A stretch of DNA of 11,635 nt from Planctomycetota bacterium (lineage in GTDB: Bacteria; Planctomycetota; UBA1135), in the NCBI GenBank assembly GCA_014382465.1, contig JACNJP010000231.1, forward strand, positions 1 through 11,635. The letters run 5' to 3'. The translations under genes were made by a program, and so were the position numbers. Positions 1 through 6,126 of this stretch are shown piece by piece (the stretch's first letter is position 1; every line of letters starts with the position of its first letter). The notes beneath the pieces were generated by a model that was given only the letters and a program-made list of their open reading frames with translations, searched no databases and had not been told where the DNA came from.

Positions 1-1
1 C

Positions 2-115
2 CGCCCCCAGGCCGTGGGGCGGTCAATGACCGCCGGCGCCCCCGCCCCCGGCGCGGGCCTGGCGGTGGCCCTGGTCTCCCGGCGGGCCGGCAAGGCGGTC
101 ATCGAGGGCTTCTGA
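2..115 (+). CDS. C-terminal end of an unidentified protein (partial)
   Basis: The last 37 codons of a gene entering from the left edge, ending in TGA at 113-115. In this frame all but one codon end in G or C, the same bias as the clear genes in the window, while one alternative plus frame is stopped early and the other runs on without any domain sense. The peptide ends AGKAVIEGF and contains a Gly/Ala/Pro-rich stretch followed by a short hydrophobic segment (GLAVALVSRR). That is too little to assign a family, and no function is claimed. It lies 82 nt upstream of the first EAL-CZB gene on the same strand. That gap holds a 6-bp inverted repeat (CCAGGT near 137, ACCTGG near 167) around a GGCCGGCC palindrome, but no convincing terminator. 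Confidence 0.6.
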   Translation, partial: RPQAVGRSMTAGAPAPGAGLAVALVSRRAGKAVIEGF

Positions 116-197
116 GGACCCCGCCCCGGCGGGATTCCAGGTTTCGGGCCGGCCGACCGATGGAGCACCTGGAGTCTTCACCGCCCCCCCTCACGCC

Positions 198-1382
198 ATG
201 TCCGATCTGCGACCTGCTGATGTCCTTCGAGCCCTCGACGCCGGGGAGTTCGAATTCTTCTACCAGCCCAAGGTGTCCTTCCTCACGGGCCGGATCTCCG
301 GCTGTGAGGCCCTGATCCGCTGGCGCAAGGCCGATGGCAGCTATGTCCTGCCGGGGGCCTTCTTGCCGATGGCGGAGCGGAGCGGCCTGATCACCGAGAT
401 CTCGCGGCGGATGTTCCCGGTGCTGTGCCGGGACCAAGCGCGCATCGATCAGGAGGTCGGCGGGATCCACGTGGCCTTCAACGTCAACGCCCACGACCTC
501 GAGAACGAGGAGATGATCGAGCTGCTGCTGCAGGGGATCCACACCGGCCTCCTGCGCCCGGAGCAGATCCAGATCGAGCTGACCGAGACCGCCGTCGCCG
601 ATGACCACGGGCTGCTGGTCGAGAACGTCCGCACCCTGGTGGACGCCGGGATGACTCTGGTCATGGATGACTTCGGCACCGGCTACTCGTCGCTCGACGC
701 CCTGCACCGGCTGCCGTTCTCGGTGGTCAAGATCGACCAGGCCGTGATCAAGGGCTTGATGGACTCCAGCCGCTGCGCCGCGATCGCCATGGCCAGCATC
801 CGCATGGCCCACGAGATGGGGATGGCGGTGGTGGCGGAGGGCGTGGAGACCGAGGAGGTGTTCCAGTACCTGCACCACTCCGGCTGCACCGAGGCCCAGG
901 GCTACTGGATCTGCCGGCCGAAGCCGATCGACGAGGCCATCGCCTTCATCGGCGAGAACCGGTGCTGGTGCGAGTTCCCGGTTGGTCTGCTGCGGCACGT
1001 CGAGATGGACCACATCCAGTGGCGGAAGTCGGTCATGGACCGGGTCCTCGGAGTGCGGCAGCTCCAGTACCCCCGCAAGGACAACTGCCTCGGCAGCGAG
1101 CCGCAGTCCTGCCGCTTCGGCGAGTGGTTCTACGGCACCGGCCGCGCCTTCGCCGGCGACCCGATGTTCGACGGCCTCGAGGAGCCGCACCGCAAGCTGC
1201 ACGAGGTGGGCGACCGGCTGATCCAGGCCGCGGAGGTGGACCACGTGCCGACCTACGCCCTGCGCAGCATGACCACCGAGCTGCTACAGCGCTCCGAGGA
1301 GCTCATGCGCCTGCTCCAAGACCTGGAGATCCAGGCGCTGCTCAAGGGAGAGCGGGCGAAGGTCGGAGAGAGCGCCGCCTGA
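198..1382 (+). CDS. EAL-CZB protein 1: predicted zinc/redox-regulated c-di-GMP phosphodiesterase
   Basis: A 394-residue cytosolic protein without membrane segments, predicted to hydrolyse cyclic di-GMP to pGpG. The EAL domain fills residues 15-250 and every catalytic-type residue seems present: E37 of the EAL motif, N95, E130 (ELTET), D157-D158 (DDFGTGYSSL), K178 (VKID), E214 (AEGVE) and Q234. Residues 264-382 match a CZB (chemoreceptor zinc-binding) domain, with H272, C305 in CRFGEWFYG, H331 and H335. The spacings (33, 26, 4) are close to the three-His one-Cys zinc site of E. coli DgcZ. In known CZB proteins the Cys-zinc site responds to zinc or hypochlorous acid; that control here is inferred. 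Unlike most EAL proteins it has no GGDEF or N-terminal sensor; the sensor is C-terminal. The ATG at 198 aligns with the start of the downstream paralogue, but the nearest GGAG is over 20 nt away, so initiation looks weak. Confidence 0.92.
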   Translation: MSDLRPADVLRALDAGEFEFFYQPKVSFLTGRISGCEALIRWRKADGSYVLPGAFLPMAERSGLITEISRRMFPVLCRDQARIDQEVGGIHVAFNVNAHDLENEEMIELLLQGIHTGLLRPEQIQIELTETAVADDHGLLVENVRTLVDAGMTLVMDDFGTGYSSLDALHRLPFSVVKIDQAVIKGLMDSSRCAAIAMASIRMAHEMGMAVVAEGVETEEVFQYLHHSGCTEAQGYWICRPKPIDEAIAFIGENRCWCEFPVGLLRHVEMDHIQWRKSVMDRVLGVRQLQYPRKDNCLGSEPQSCRFGEWFYGTGRAFAGDPMFDGLEEPHRKLHEVGDRLIQAAEVDHVPTYALRSMTTELLQRSEELMRLLQDLEIQALLKGERAKVGESAA

Positions 1383-1468
1383 GCCGGGAGCTCGGCTCCC
1401 CGGCGCCGGCGCGGTCCGGGTCAAGGGAATCGGAGTTCCAGCCGAAACAGATTCGGATTCCTCCCCTT

Positions 1469-1472
1469 GGAG
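1469..1472 (+). promoter_or_regulatory. Ribosome binding site for EAL-CZB protein 2
   Basis: GGAG ends 9 nt before the ATG at 1482. It decides the start: the in-frame TTG at 1467 overlaps this site and would add five residues with no counterpart in the upstream paralogue. Confidence 0.6.
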
Positions 1473-1481
1473 ATCACCTTC

Positions 1482-2669
1482 ATGCCCCAGATCCGTCCCC
1501 AAGACCTGATTCGAGCCGTCGAGAACGACGAGCTCGAATTCTGGTACCAGCCGAAGGTCTCCTTCCTGACCGGCCGCGTCTCGGGCTGCGAGGCGCTGAT
1601 CCGCTGGCGCCAGCCGGATGGCAGCGTGCTCCTCCCGGGCAGCTTCCTGCCCCAGGCGGAGGAGGCCGGGCTGGTCACCGAGATCGCCAAGCACATGTTC
1701 TCCAAGCTGTGCCTCGACCAGCGCAAGCTGGTGGACGCCTTCGGCGCCTTCCACGTCGCCTTCAACGTCACGGCCGACGACCTGGAGAACCCGGACATGG
1801 TGGCGCTGATCCTCAGCGCGGTCCACTCCGGCCTGGTCCAGGCCAACCAGATCCAGGTGGAGCTGACCGAGACCGCGGTGGCCCAGAACGCCGAGACCCT
1901 CCAGGCCAGCATCGAGGCCCTGGTGGAAGCCGGCGTGGCGCTGGCGATGGACGACTTTGGCACCGGCTACTCCTCGCTGGACACCCTGCACCGGCTGCCC
2001 TTCTCGGTGGTCAAGATCGACCGCGAGGTCATCAACGGCCTGACCCACTCCGGGCGCTGCGCCGCCATCGCCCTGGCGAGCATCCGCATGGCCCACGAGA
2101 TGGACCTGAAGGTCGTGGCCGAGGGCGTCGAGACCGAGGAGGTCTTCGAGTACCTGCTGCACGCCGGCTGCACCGAGGCCCAGGGCTTCTGGATCAGCGA
2201 GCCGCTGCCGCTCGACGAGCTGATCGGCTTCGTGGCCCAGGGCCGGCGCTGGTGCAGCATGCCGATCGGCCTGCTTCGGCACGTCGAGATCGACCACATC
2301 CGCTGGCGCAAGGCGGTCATGGACCGGGTGCTGGGAGTGAAGTCGAGCGGCCTGGTCGGCAGCCTCGACGCGGTCGGCATCAGCCCCTACCGCTGCCGCT
2401 TCGGCCAGTGGTTCTACGGCATCGGCCGCGACTTCGTCGGCAAGCCCGGCTTCGACGCCCTGGAAGAGCCGCACCGCAAGCTGCACCAGGTCGGCGCGCG
2501 GCTGCTCCAGGCCAGCAGCGAGGGGGTCCCCGATTACGCCATCCGCAGCATGACCGCCGAGCTCAACTACTGCTCGGAGGAGCTCCTGCGGCTGCTCCAG
2601 GACCTCGAGATCGACGCGCTGCTCACGGATTGCCAGGCCCCGCTGAAGCGGGCTTCGGAGTCCAGGTAG
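1482..2669 (+). CDS. EAL-CZB protein 2: tandem paralogue, predicted c-di-GMP phosphodiesterase
   Basis: A 395-residue paralogue of the preceding gene, aligning to it without gaps to about residue 349 and with most residues identical by eye. The EAL domain keeps E37, N95, E130, D157-D158, K178, E214 and Q234. The CZB domain keeps H272, C305 (CRFGQWFYG), H331 and H335. Activity as a c-di-GMP phosphodiesterase with zinc or oxidant control is inferred from these residues. The paralogues differ most in the CZB loop, residues 286-304, just before the zinc-ligand Cys, where only protein 1 has an extra Cys (C297), and in their C-terminal tails. A spacer of 99 nt separates the genes, so they may form one transcript or have separate promoters. 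The 3' end overlaps the convergent acyltransferase gene antisense. The start rests on the GGAG 9 nt upstream and on alignment with protein 1. Confidence 0.92.
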   Translation: MPQIRPQDLIRAVENDELEFWYQPKVSFLTGRVSGCEALIRWRQPDGSVLLPGSFLPQAEEAGLVTEIAKHMFSKLCLDQRKLVDAFGAFHVAFNVTADDLENPDMVALILSAVHSGLVQANQIQVELTETAVAQNAETLQASIEALVEAGVALAMDDFGTGYSSLDTLHRLPFSVVKIDREVINGLTHSGRCAAIALASIRMAHEMDLKVVAEGVETEEVFEYLLHAGCTEAQGFWISEPLPLDELIGFVAQGRRWCSMPIGLLRHVEIDHIRWRKAVMDRVLGVKSSGLVGSLDAVGISPYRCRFGQWFYGIGRDFVGKPGFDALEEPHRKLHQVGARLLQASSEGVPDYAIRSMTAELNYCSEELLRLLQDLEIDALLTDCQAPLKRASESR

Positions 2670-3388
2670 AGCTCCTCGGAGCGGCGCTGGAGCTCCGCGG
2701 CGAGTTCCTTCCGGTCCCCGATCCCGGTGACCGGCAGTCCGAAACGGACCAGCACCCGGGAGCGCGGGAGGCCCAGGCAGCGGAGGAAGTGGCGCGCCAG
2801 GACGGCGTCCTCCGGCCACCAGAAGTCCTCCTTTTGGTAGCGCAGGACCGCCGGCACGCAGGGCACGCCGAGGGCCGCGGCGGCCTCGAACAGCGGCGGC
2901 CTGAAGGGCCGGATGCGCACGCCGTCCCCGGCGCCGCCCTCGGCGAACATGTGGATGCGCACGCCGCGCCCGAGGTAGTCGCGCAGCTCCTCGCGCATCC
3001 TCGCGGTGTCGCGCATGCGCCGGCGGTCGATCCACAGGGTCGACCCCAGCTTGCTCAGCCAGCCCATGATCGGCCAGGTCGAGATCTCCACCTTGGCGAT
3101 GAACATCGCCGGGCAGGCCGCCCCGAGGGCCCAGATGTCGGCCCAGCTCACGTGGTTGGCGGCCACGAAGGAGCCCGGCGGCGGCCGCGGCCCCTCGACC
3201 ACCAGCTCCAACCCCGCCATCCAGCAGCACCCGCGGCCCCACCAGCTGGCCGAATAAGCCCCCCAGCGCGCCCGAGCCGTCCGGCTCGGCAGCAGCACGA
3301 TCCGCCCGAGCAGCGCCAGCCCGGCCGCGAACACCGTCCACAGGACGAACCCGCCCATCCGCGCCGCCGTTCGAAGGGAGACCAACAT
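2567..3388 (-). CDS. PlsC-type lysophospholipid acyltransferase family protein
   Basis: A 273-residue protein expected to acylate a lyso-lipid at the inner membrane, in phospholipid or ornithine-lipid synthesis. Residues 11-33 form a hydrophobic membrane anchor. The acyltransferase signature HX4D is present as H79-VSWA-D84 in AANHVSWADI. The second block is FIAKVEISTWPIMGWL, and VPCVPA (175-180) fits the late substrate motif. The third block reads FAEGGAGDG (148-156) where the family usually has FPEGTRS: the key Glu150 is kept but Pro, Thr and Arg are lost, so the exact substrate is uncertain. The ATG at 3388 was chosen because the upstream ATG at 3481 would add 31 residues translated through a DNA repeat and lies before the membrane anchor. 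No Shine-Dalgarno is visible. The last ~30 residues, after YLDS, are Ser/Arg-rich and antisense to the end of the EAL-CZB 2 gene, and look like a read-on tail. Confidence 0.82.
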   Translation of the reverse strand: MLVSLRTAARMGGFVLWTVFAAGLALLGRIVLLPSRTARARWGAYSASWWGRGCCWMAGLELVVEGPRPPPGSFVAANHVSWADIWALGAACPAMFIAKVEISTWPIMGWLSKLGSTLWIDRRRMRDTARMREELRDYLGRGVRIHMFAEGGAGDGVRIRPFRPPLFEAAAALGVPCVPAVLRYQKEDFWWPEDAVLARHFLRCLGLPRSRVLVRFGLPVTGIGDRKELAAELQRRSEELYLDSEARFSGAWQSVSSASISRSWSSRRSSSEQ

Positions 3389-3407
3389 GGCCGGGGATTC
3401 TAAGGCC

Positions 3408-3445
3408 GGGGTCGTACGTCGATTGTTTTCTGGGGTCGTACCTCT
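3408..3445 (+). repeat. Half-site copy of the GGGGTC repeat (REP/MITE-like fragment)
   Basis: Two boxes GGGGTCGTAC start at 3408 and 3432, 24 nt apart. The segment aligns without gaps to the left arm of the large palindrome (5992-6029): GGGGTC, TCGATTG and a fully identical 14-base GGGGTCGTACCTCT are shared. The six bases between the halves differ (TTTTCT here, AAAACA there). No inverted partner is seen, so this is a single arm or a decayed remnant. It sits in the divergent spacer, 19 nt from the acyltransferase start and 48 nt from the GH172 start, in direct orientation to the left arm on the far side of the GH172 gene. Confidence 0.8.
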
Positions 3446-3493
3446 AGTTTCCGGGCAGCGGGGAAGCTCGCTCTCTGGCATGCTGGCGCCGCC

Positions 3494-6010
3494 ATGCCGA
3501 CCGCGCTCTTCCTGTTCCTATTGCTCCTGACTCCGCCCCAGGAGCCCGCCATTACCCAGGAGTCCCTGCTCGGCGAGATGGCCGACCTGGCCCGGCTGGC
3601 CCGGCTCCCGGACCACGACTACCGCCTCGTCCAGTACTCGAGCTACGACCGCCGCTCGACCGCCGAGGACGCCGAGGGCTGGTTCTCGAACGCCGACGGC
3701 TTCGGCGGCGAGCCGATCCCCGGCTTCGAAGCCGTGCTGCGCGAGCCCGGCGCCGACGGCGTCGGCGAGTTCCTGCTGTGCGACGTCGAGGGCCCGGGCG
3801 CGGTGGTCCGCGGCTGGTCCGCCGGCATGGGTGGCACCCTGCGCGCTTACCTCGACGGCAGCGATGAGCCCTTCTTCGAAGGCAGCGGCTACGACTTCCT
3901 CGCCCGCCGCAGCCAGATCTGGTTCGACCGCACCGGCCTCGACTTCTTCACCGGCGACGCCTTCGTCCAGCAGGACGCCGACTACTTCCCGGTCCCCTTC
4001 GCGGCGGGGCTGCGCGTGACCTGGGAGGGCCGGCTGCAGGAGCTGCACTTCTACCACTTGGAGGTGCGCCGCTACGCCGCCGGCGTCGAGGTCCGCAGCT
4101 TCGACGAAGCCCGGCTCGCCGGGATGGCGCCGCTCCTGACCGACGTGGCGGCGCGGCTGCTCCGGCCGCGCTCCGCGGCCGGCGGCCAGGGCACCACCAT
4201 CGGAGCGCGGATCGCCGCCGGCGCTACCCTCCGGCGTCCGTTGGTGGAGTCGCCGCGGCCGGGGGCGGTCACCGAGCTCGCGCTGCGCTTCCACGGCGAC
4301 GACCTCGCGGCCGTCCTGCGCGGCGTGGTGCTGCGGCTGAATTTCGACGGCGGCGAGCCCGAGGTGGTCGCGCCGGTGGGCGACTTCTTCGGCGTGTTCC
4401 CCGGCCAGCACCCCCACCAGAGCCTGGCGATCACGGTGACGCCGGACGGCTGGCTCTACTGCCTGTTCGTCATGCCCTTCGCCGCGGGCGCCGAGCTCGA
4501 GCTGGAGAACCGCTGCGGCCAGGAGCTGCGGGTGGAGGAGCGTCACCACGTCGCCCCGTGGACCTGGGACGAGCGCTCGCTGCACTTCCGCGCCGATTGG
4601 CGCCAGGGTCCGCCGATCGAGCTGGTCGAGAACCGGCCGGTCGACCTTCAGTTCCTGCGGGCGGAGGGTGTCGGCCGCCTGGTCGGCGTGGCTTCGCTGA
4701 TCGTCAACCCTTCGCGCATCCCAACGCCCGCCGGGAATTGGTGGGGCGAGGGCGACGAGAAGGTCTTCGTCGACGACCCCAGCTTCCCGGTGCTGTTCGG
4801 CACCGGCTCCGAGGATTACTACAACTACTCCTGGAGCCGGCCCGACCTGTTCGACCACCCCTACTGCGCCCAGCCGGTGGACTCGGGGCCGGGCACCTCC
4901 GGCTACGTCGTCAACCAGCGCTTCCACGTGCTCGACGACCTGCTGTTCCGGCATTTCGTCGACTTCCGCATGGAGCTGTGGCCGCACCGCCAGGACTTCC
5001 CGATCCACTACGCGCGCATGGCGTGGTGGTACGCGCGGCCGGGCGCGGTGGCGGATACGCCGGCGATCTCGGCCGCCGACTTGGTGGTGCCGCCGCTGCC
5101 GCGATGGGAGCCGCACGCCGCCGGCGCCGCCGCCAACTCGTGGACCGCGCACCTGGAGGACCAGGCGGCCGAGACGCCGGCGGCCAGGCGCGCCCCCGAG
5201 CCGCTGGCCTCGCGCGGTCGGGTGCTGGAGTGGACGGCCGCGCCGGGGGACGTCCTGAGGGTGCCCTTCGAGCTCGCGGCGGCCGCCCGTTACCGCCTGA
5301 ACCTGGTCGCCCGGCACCGGCCCGACGGCGGGGTGGTCCGCGTGCTCCTGGACGGCCGTCCGCTGAAGCTCGGCGACGGCGGCGGCAGCGGCTCGGCGAT
5401 CCGCGGCGAGGAGGCGGTGTCGCTGCGGACGCGGCACGCGACCCGGATGCTCAGCCTCGGCTGGGAGGAGGCCGAGCTCGACGCCGGCGAGCACGAGCTG
5501 ACGGTGGAGTGCCTGGAGGCCGGGGCGATCGGCTTCGACTACCTGTGGCTGCAGAACCGGGGCGGGATCCCGGTCCCCCTGCCAGGCGCGGTCGAGGCGG
5601 AGGACTTGGACGGAGTGAGCGGCGACGCCGCCGAGGGCTGGCAGGTCCAGGGGCTGGGCGCCGGCTGGAGCGGCGGCGCCCACCTGTGGGTCCGCGCCAC
5701 CGAGCCGGGGCAGTTCGTGGAGCTGGAGTTCCCGGTGAAGGAACCCGGCCGTTACCGCGTGAAGGTCAAGCCGACCAAGAGCTGGGACTACGGCATCCTC
5801 GCGTTCCAGGTGAACGGCGAGGCGGTCGCCAGCGGCGTCGACACCTGGGCGCCCTCGGTCGAGGAGATGGAGCCGGTGGACCTCGGTGTCCACCAGCTCG
5901 GCACCTCCTTCAAGCTCCGCGTGCTGGTCACCGGCTCGAACGACCGATCACGCCCCCCCAAGCACTACTTCGGCATCGACTGCATCGTCCTGGGGTCAGA
6001 CATCGATTGA
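3494..6010 (+). CDS. Secreted GH172 (DUF2961) family glycosidase-like protein with C-terminal beta-sandwich modules
   Basis: An 838-residue protein with a hydrophobic N-terminus (residues 3-13, before PPQEP) that fits a signal peptide lacking the usual basic residues. Residues ~25-515 match DUF2961, the family founded as GH172 on alpha-D-fructofuranosidase/difructose dianhydride I enzymes and later including D-arabinofuranosidases. Hallmarks are WWGEGDEKVFVDD (416-428) and FGTGSEDYYNYSW (435-447). E419 and E440 are 21 residues apart, the spacing I recall for the catalytic pair E270/E291 of the Bifidobacterium enzyme. Two beta-rich regions follow, ~570-688 and ~695-835, probably carbohydrate-binding or stabilising modules. 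The substrate cannot be told, but an extracytoplasmic furanoside or other polysaccharide is likely. No Shine-Dalgarno precedes the ATG. The last five residues (GSDID) and the stop codon are encoded by the palindromic repeat, so the element seems to have supplied a new 3' end. Confidence 0.88.
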   Translation: MPTALFLFLLLLTPPQEPAITQESLLGEMADLARLARLPDHDYRLVQYSSYDRRSTAEDAEGWFSNADGFGGEPIPGFEAVLREPGADGVGEFLLCDVEGPGAVVRGWSAGMGGTLRAYLDGSDEPFFEGSGYDFLARRSQIWFDRTGLDFFTGDAFVQQDADYFPVPFAAGLRVTWEGRLQELHFYHLEVRRYAAGVEVRSFDEARLAGMAPLLTDVAARLLRPRSAAGGQGTTIGARIAAGATLRRPLVESPRPGAVTELALRFHGDDLAAVLRGVVLRLNFDGGEPEVVAPVGDFFGVFPGQHPHQSLAITVTPDGWLYCLFVMPFAAGAELELENRCGQELRVEERHHVAPWTWDERSLHFRADWRQGPPIELVENRPVDLQFLRAEGVGRLVGVASLIVNPSRIPTPAGNWWGEGDEKVFVDDPSFPVLFGTGSEDYYNYSWSRPDLFDHPYCAQPVDSGPGTSGYVVNQRFHVLDDLLFRHFVDFRMELWPHRQDFPIHYARMAWWYARPGAVADTPAISAADLVVPPLPRWEPHAAGAAANSWTAHLEDQAAETPAARRAPEPLASRGRVLEWTAAPGDVLRVPFELAAAARYRLNLVARHRPDGGVVRVLLDGRPLKLGDGGGSGSAIRGEEAVSLRTRHATRMLSLGWEEAELDAGEHELTVECLEAGAIGFDYLWLQNRGGIPVPLPGAVEAEDLDGVSGDAAEGWQVQGLGAGWSGGAHLWVRATEPGQFVELEFPVKEPGRYRVKVKPTKSWDYGILAFQVNGEAVASGVDTWAPSVEEMEPVDLGVHQLGTSFKLRVLVTGSNDRSRPPKHYFGIDCIVLGSDID

Positions 6011-6126
6011 AAACAGGGGTCGTACCTCTCTTTTCTTGAAACAGGGCCTCCGCGCGCGCAGCGCGCGGAGGCCCTGTTTCAAGAAAAGAGAGGTACGACC
6101 CCTGTTTTCAATCGATGTCTGACCCC
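5992..6126. repeat. Perfect 66-bp inverted repeat with 3-nt loop (REPIN/MITE-like element, possible bidirectional terminator)
   Basis: The left arm 5992-6057 and right arm 6061-6126 are exact reverse complements around the loop GCA (6058-6060). Pairing breaks at both outer edges (T5991 against T6127). Each arm holds two boxes, GGGGTCAGAC at the outer end and GGGGTCGTAC 24 nt inward, then CTCTTTTCTTGAAACAGG and a GC-rich tip. The outer edge supplies the last residues and stop of the GH172 gene and contributes one base to the pntB stop codon. Between two convergent genes it could stop transcription from both sides, although there is no long T run. The long perfect arms and the related copy at 3408 suggest a non-autonomous mobile element, such as a REP doublet moved by an IS200-like RAYT transposase. 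No transposase is in the window. Confidence 0.93.

Noticed and set aside
99..1244. Long open frame antisense to EAL-CZB protein 1
   Set aside because: Low-complexity His/Leu/Val/Gly-rich product mirroring the sense codons; typical of GC-rich DNA. The plus strand encodes a full EAL-CZB protein.
1467..1481. TTG start at 1467 for EAL-CZB protein 2
   Set aside because: It would place the GGAG ribosome site inside the gene, and the paralogue aligns from the ATG at 1482.
2637..2655. Small hairpin (CCCGC TGAA GCGGG) near the end of EAL-CZB protein 2
   Set aside because: Only a 5-bp stem, inside coding sequence, with no T run; not enough to call a terminator.
962..3403. 813-codon open frame overlapping both EAL-CZB genes and the acyltransferase
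   Set aside because: Arg/Pro/Ala-rich product with no domain, spanning two sense genes and one antisense gene; a frame shadow.
3389..3481. N-terminal extension of the acyltransferase from an ATG at 3481
   Set aside because: The extra 31 residues (with RGTTPENNRRTTP) are translated from the DNA repeat at 3408-3445 and precede the natural membrane anchor.
3518..5893. 791-codon open frame antisense to the GH172 gene
   Set aside because: No recognisable motif, and it mirrors a well-supported plus-strand protein.
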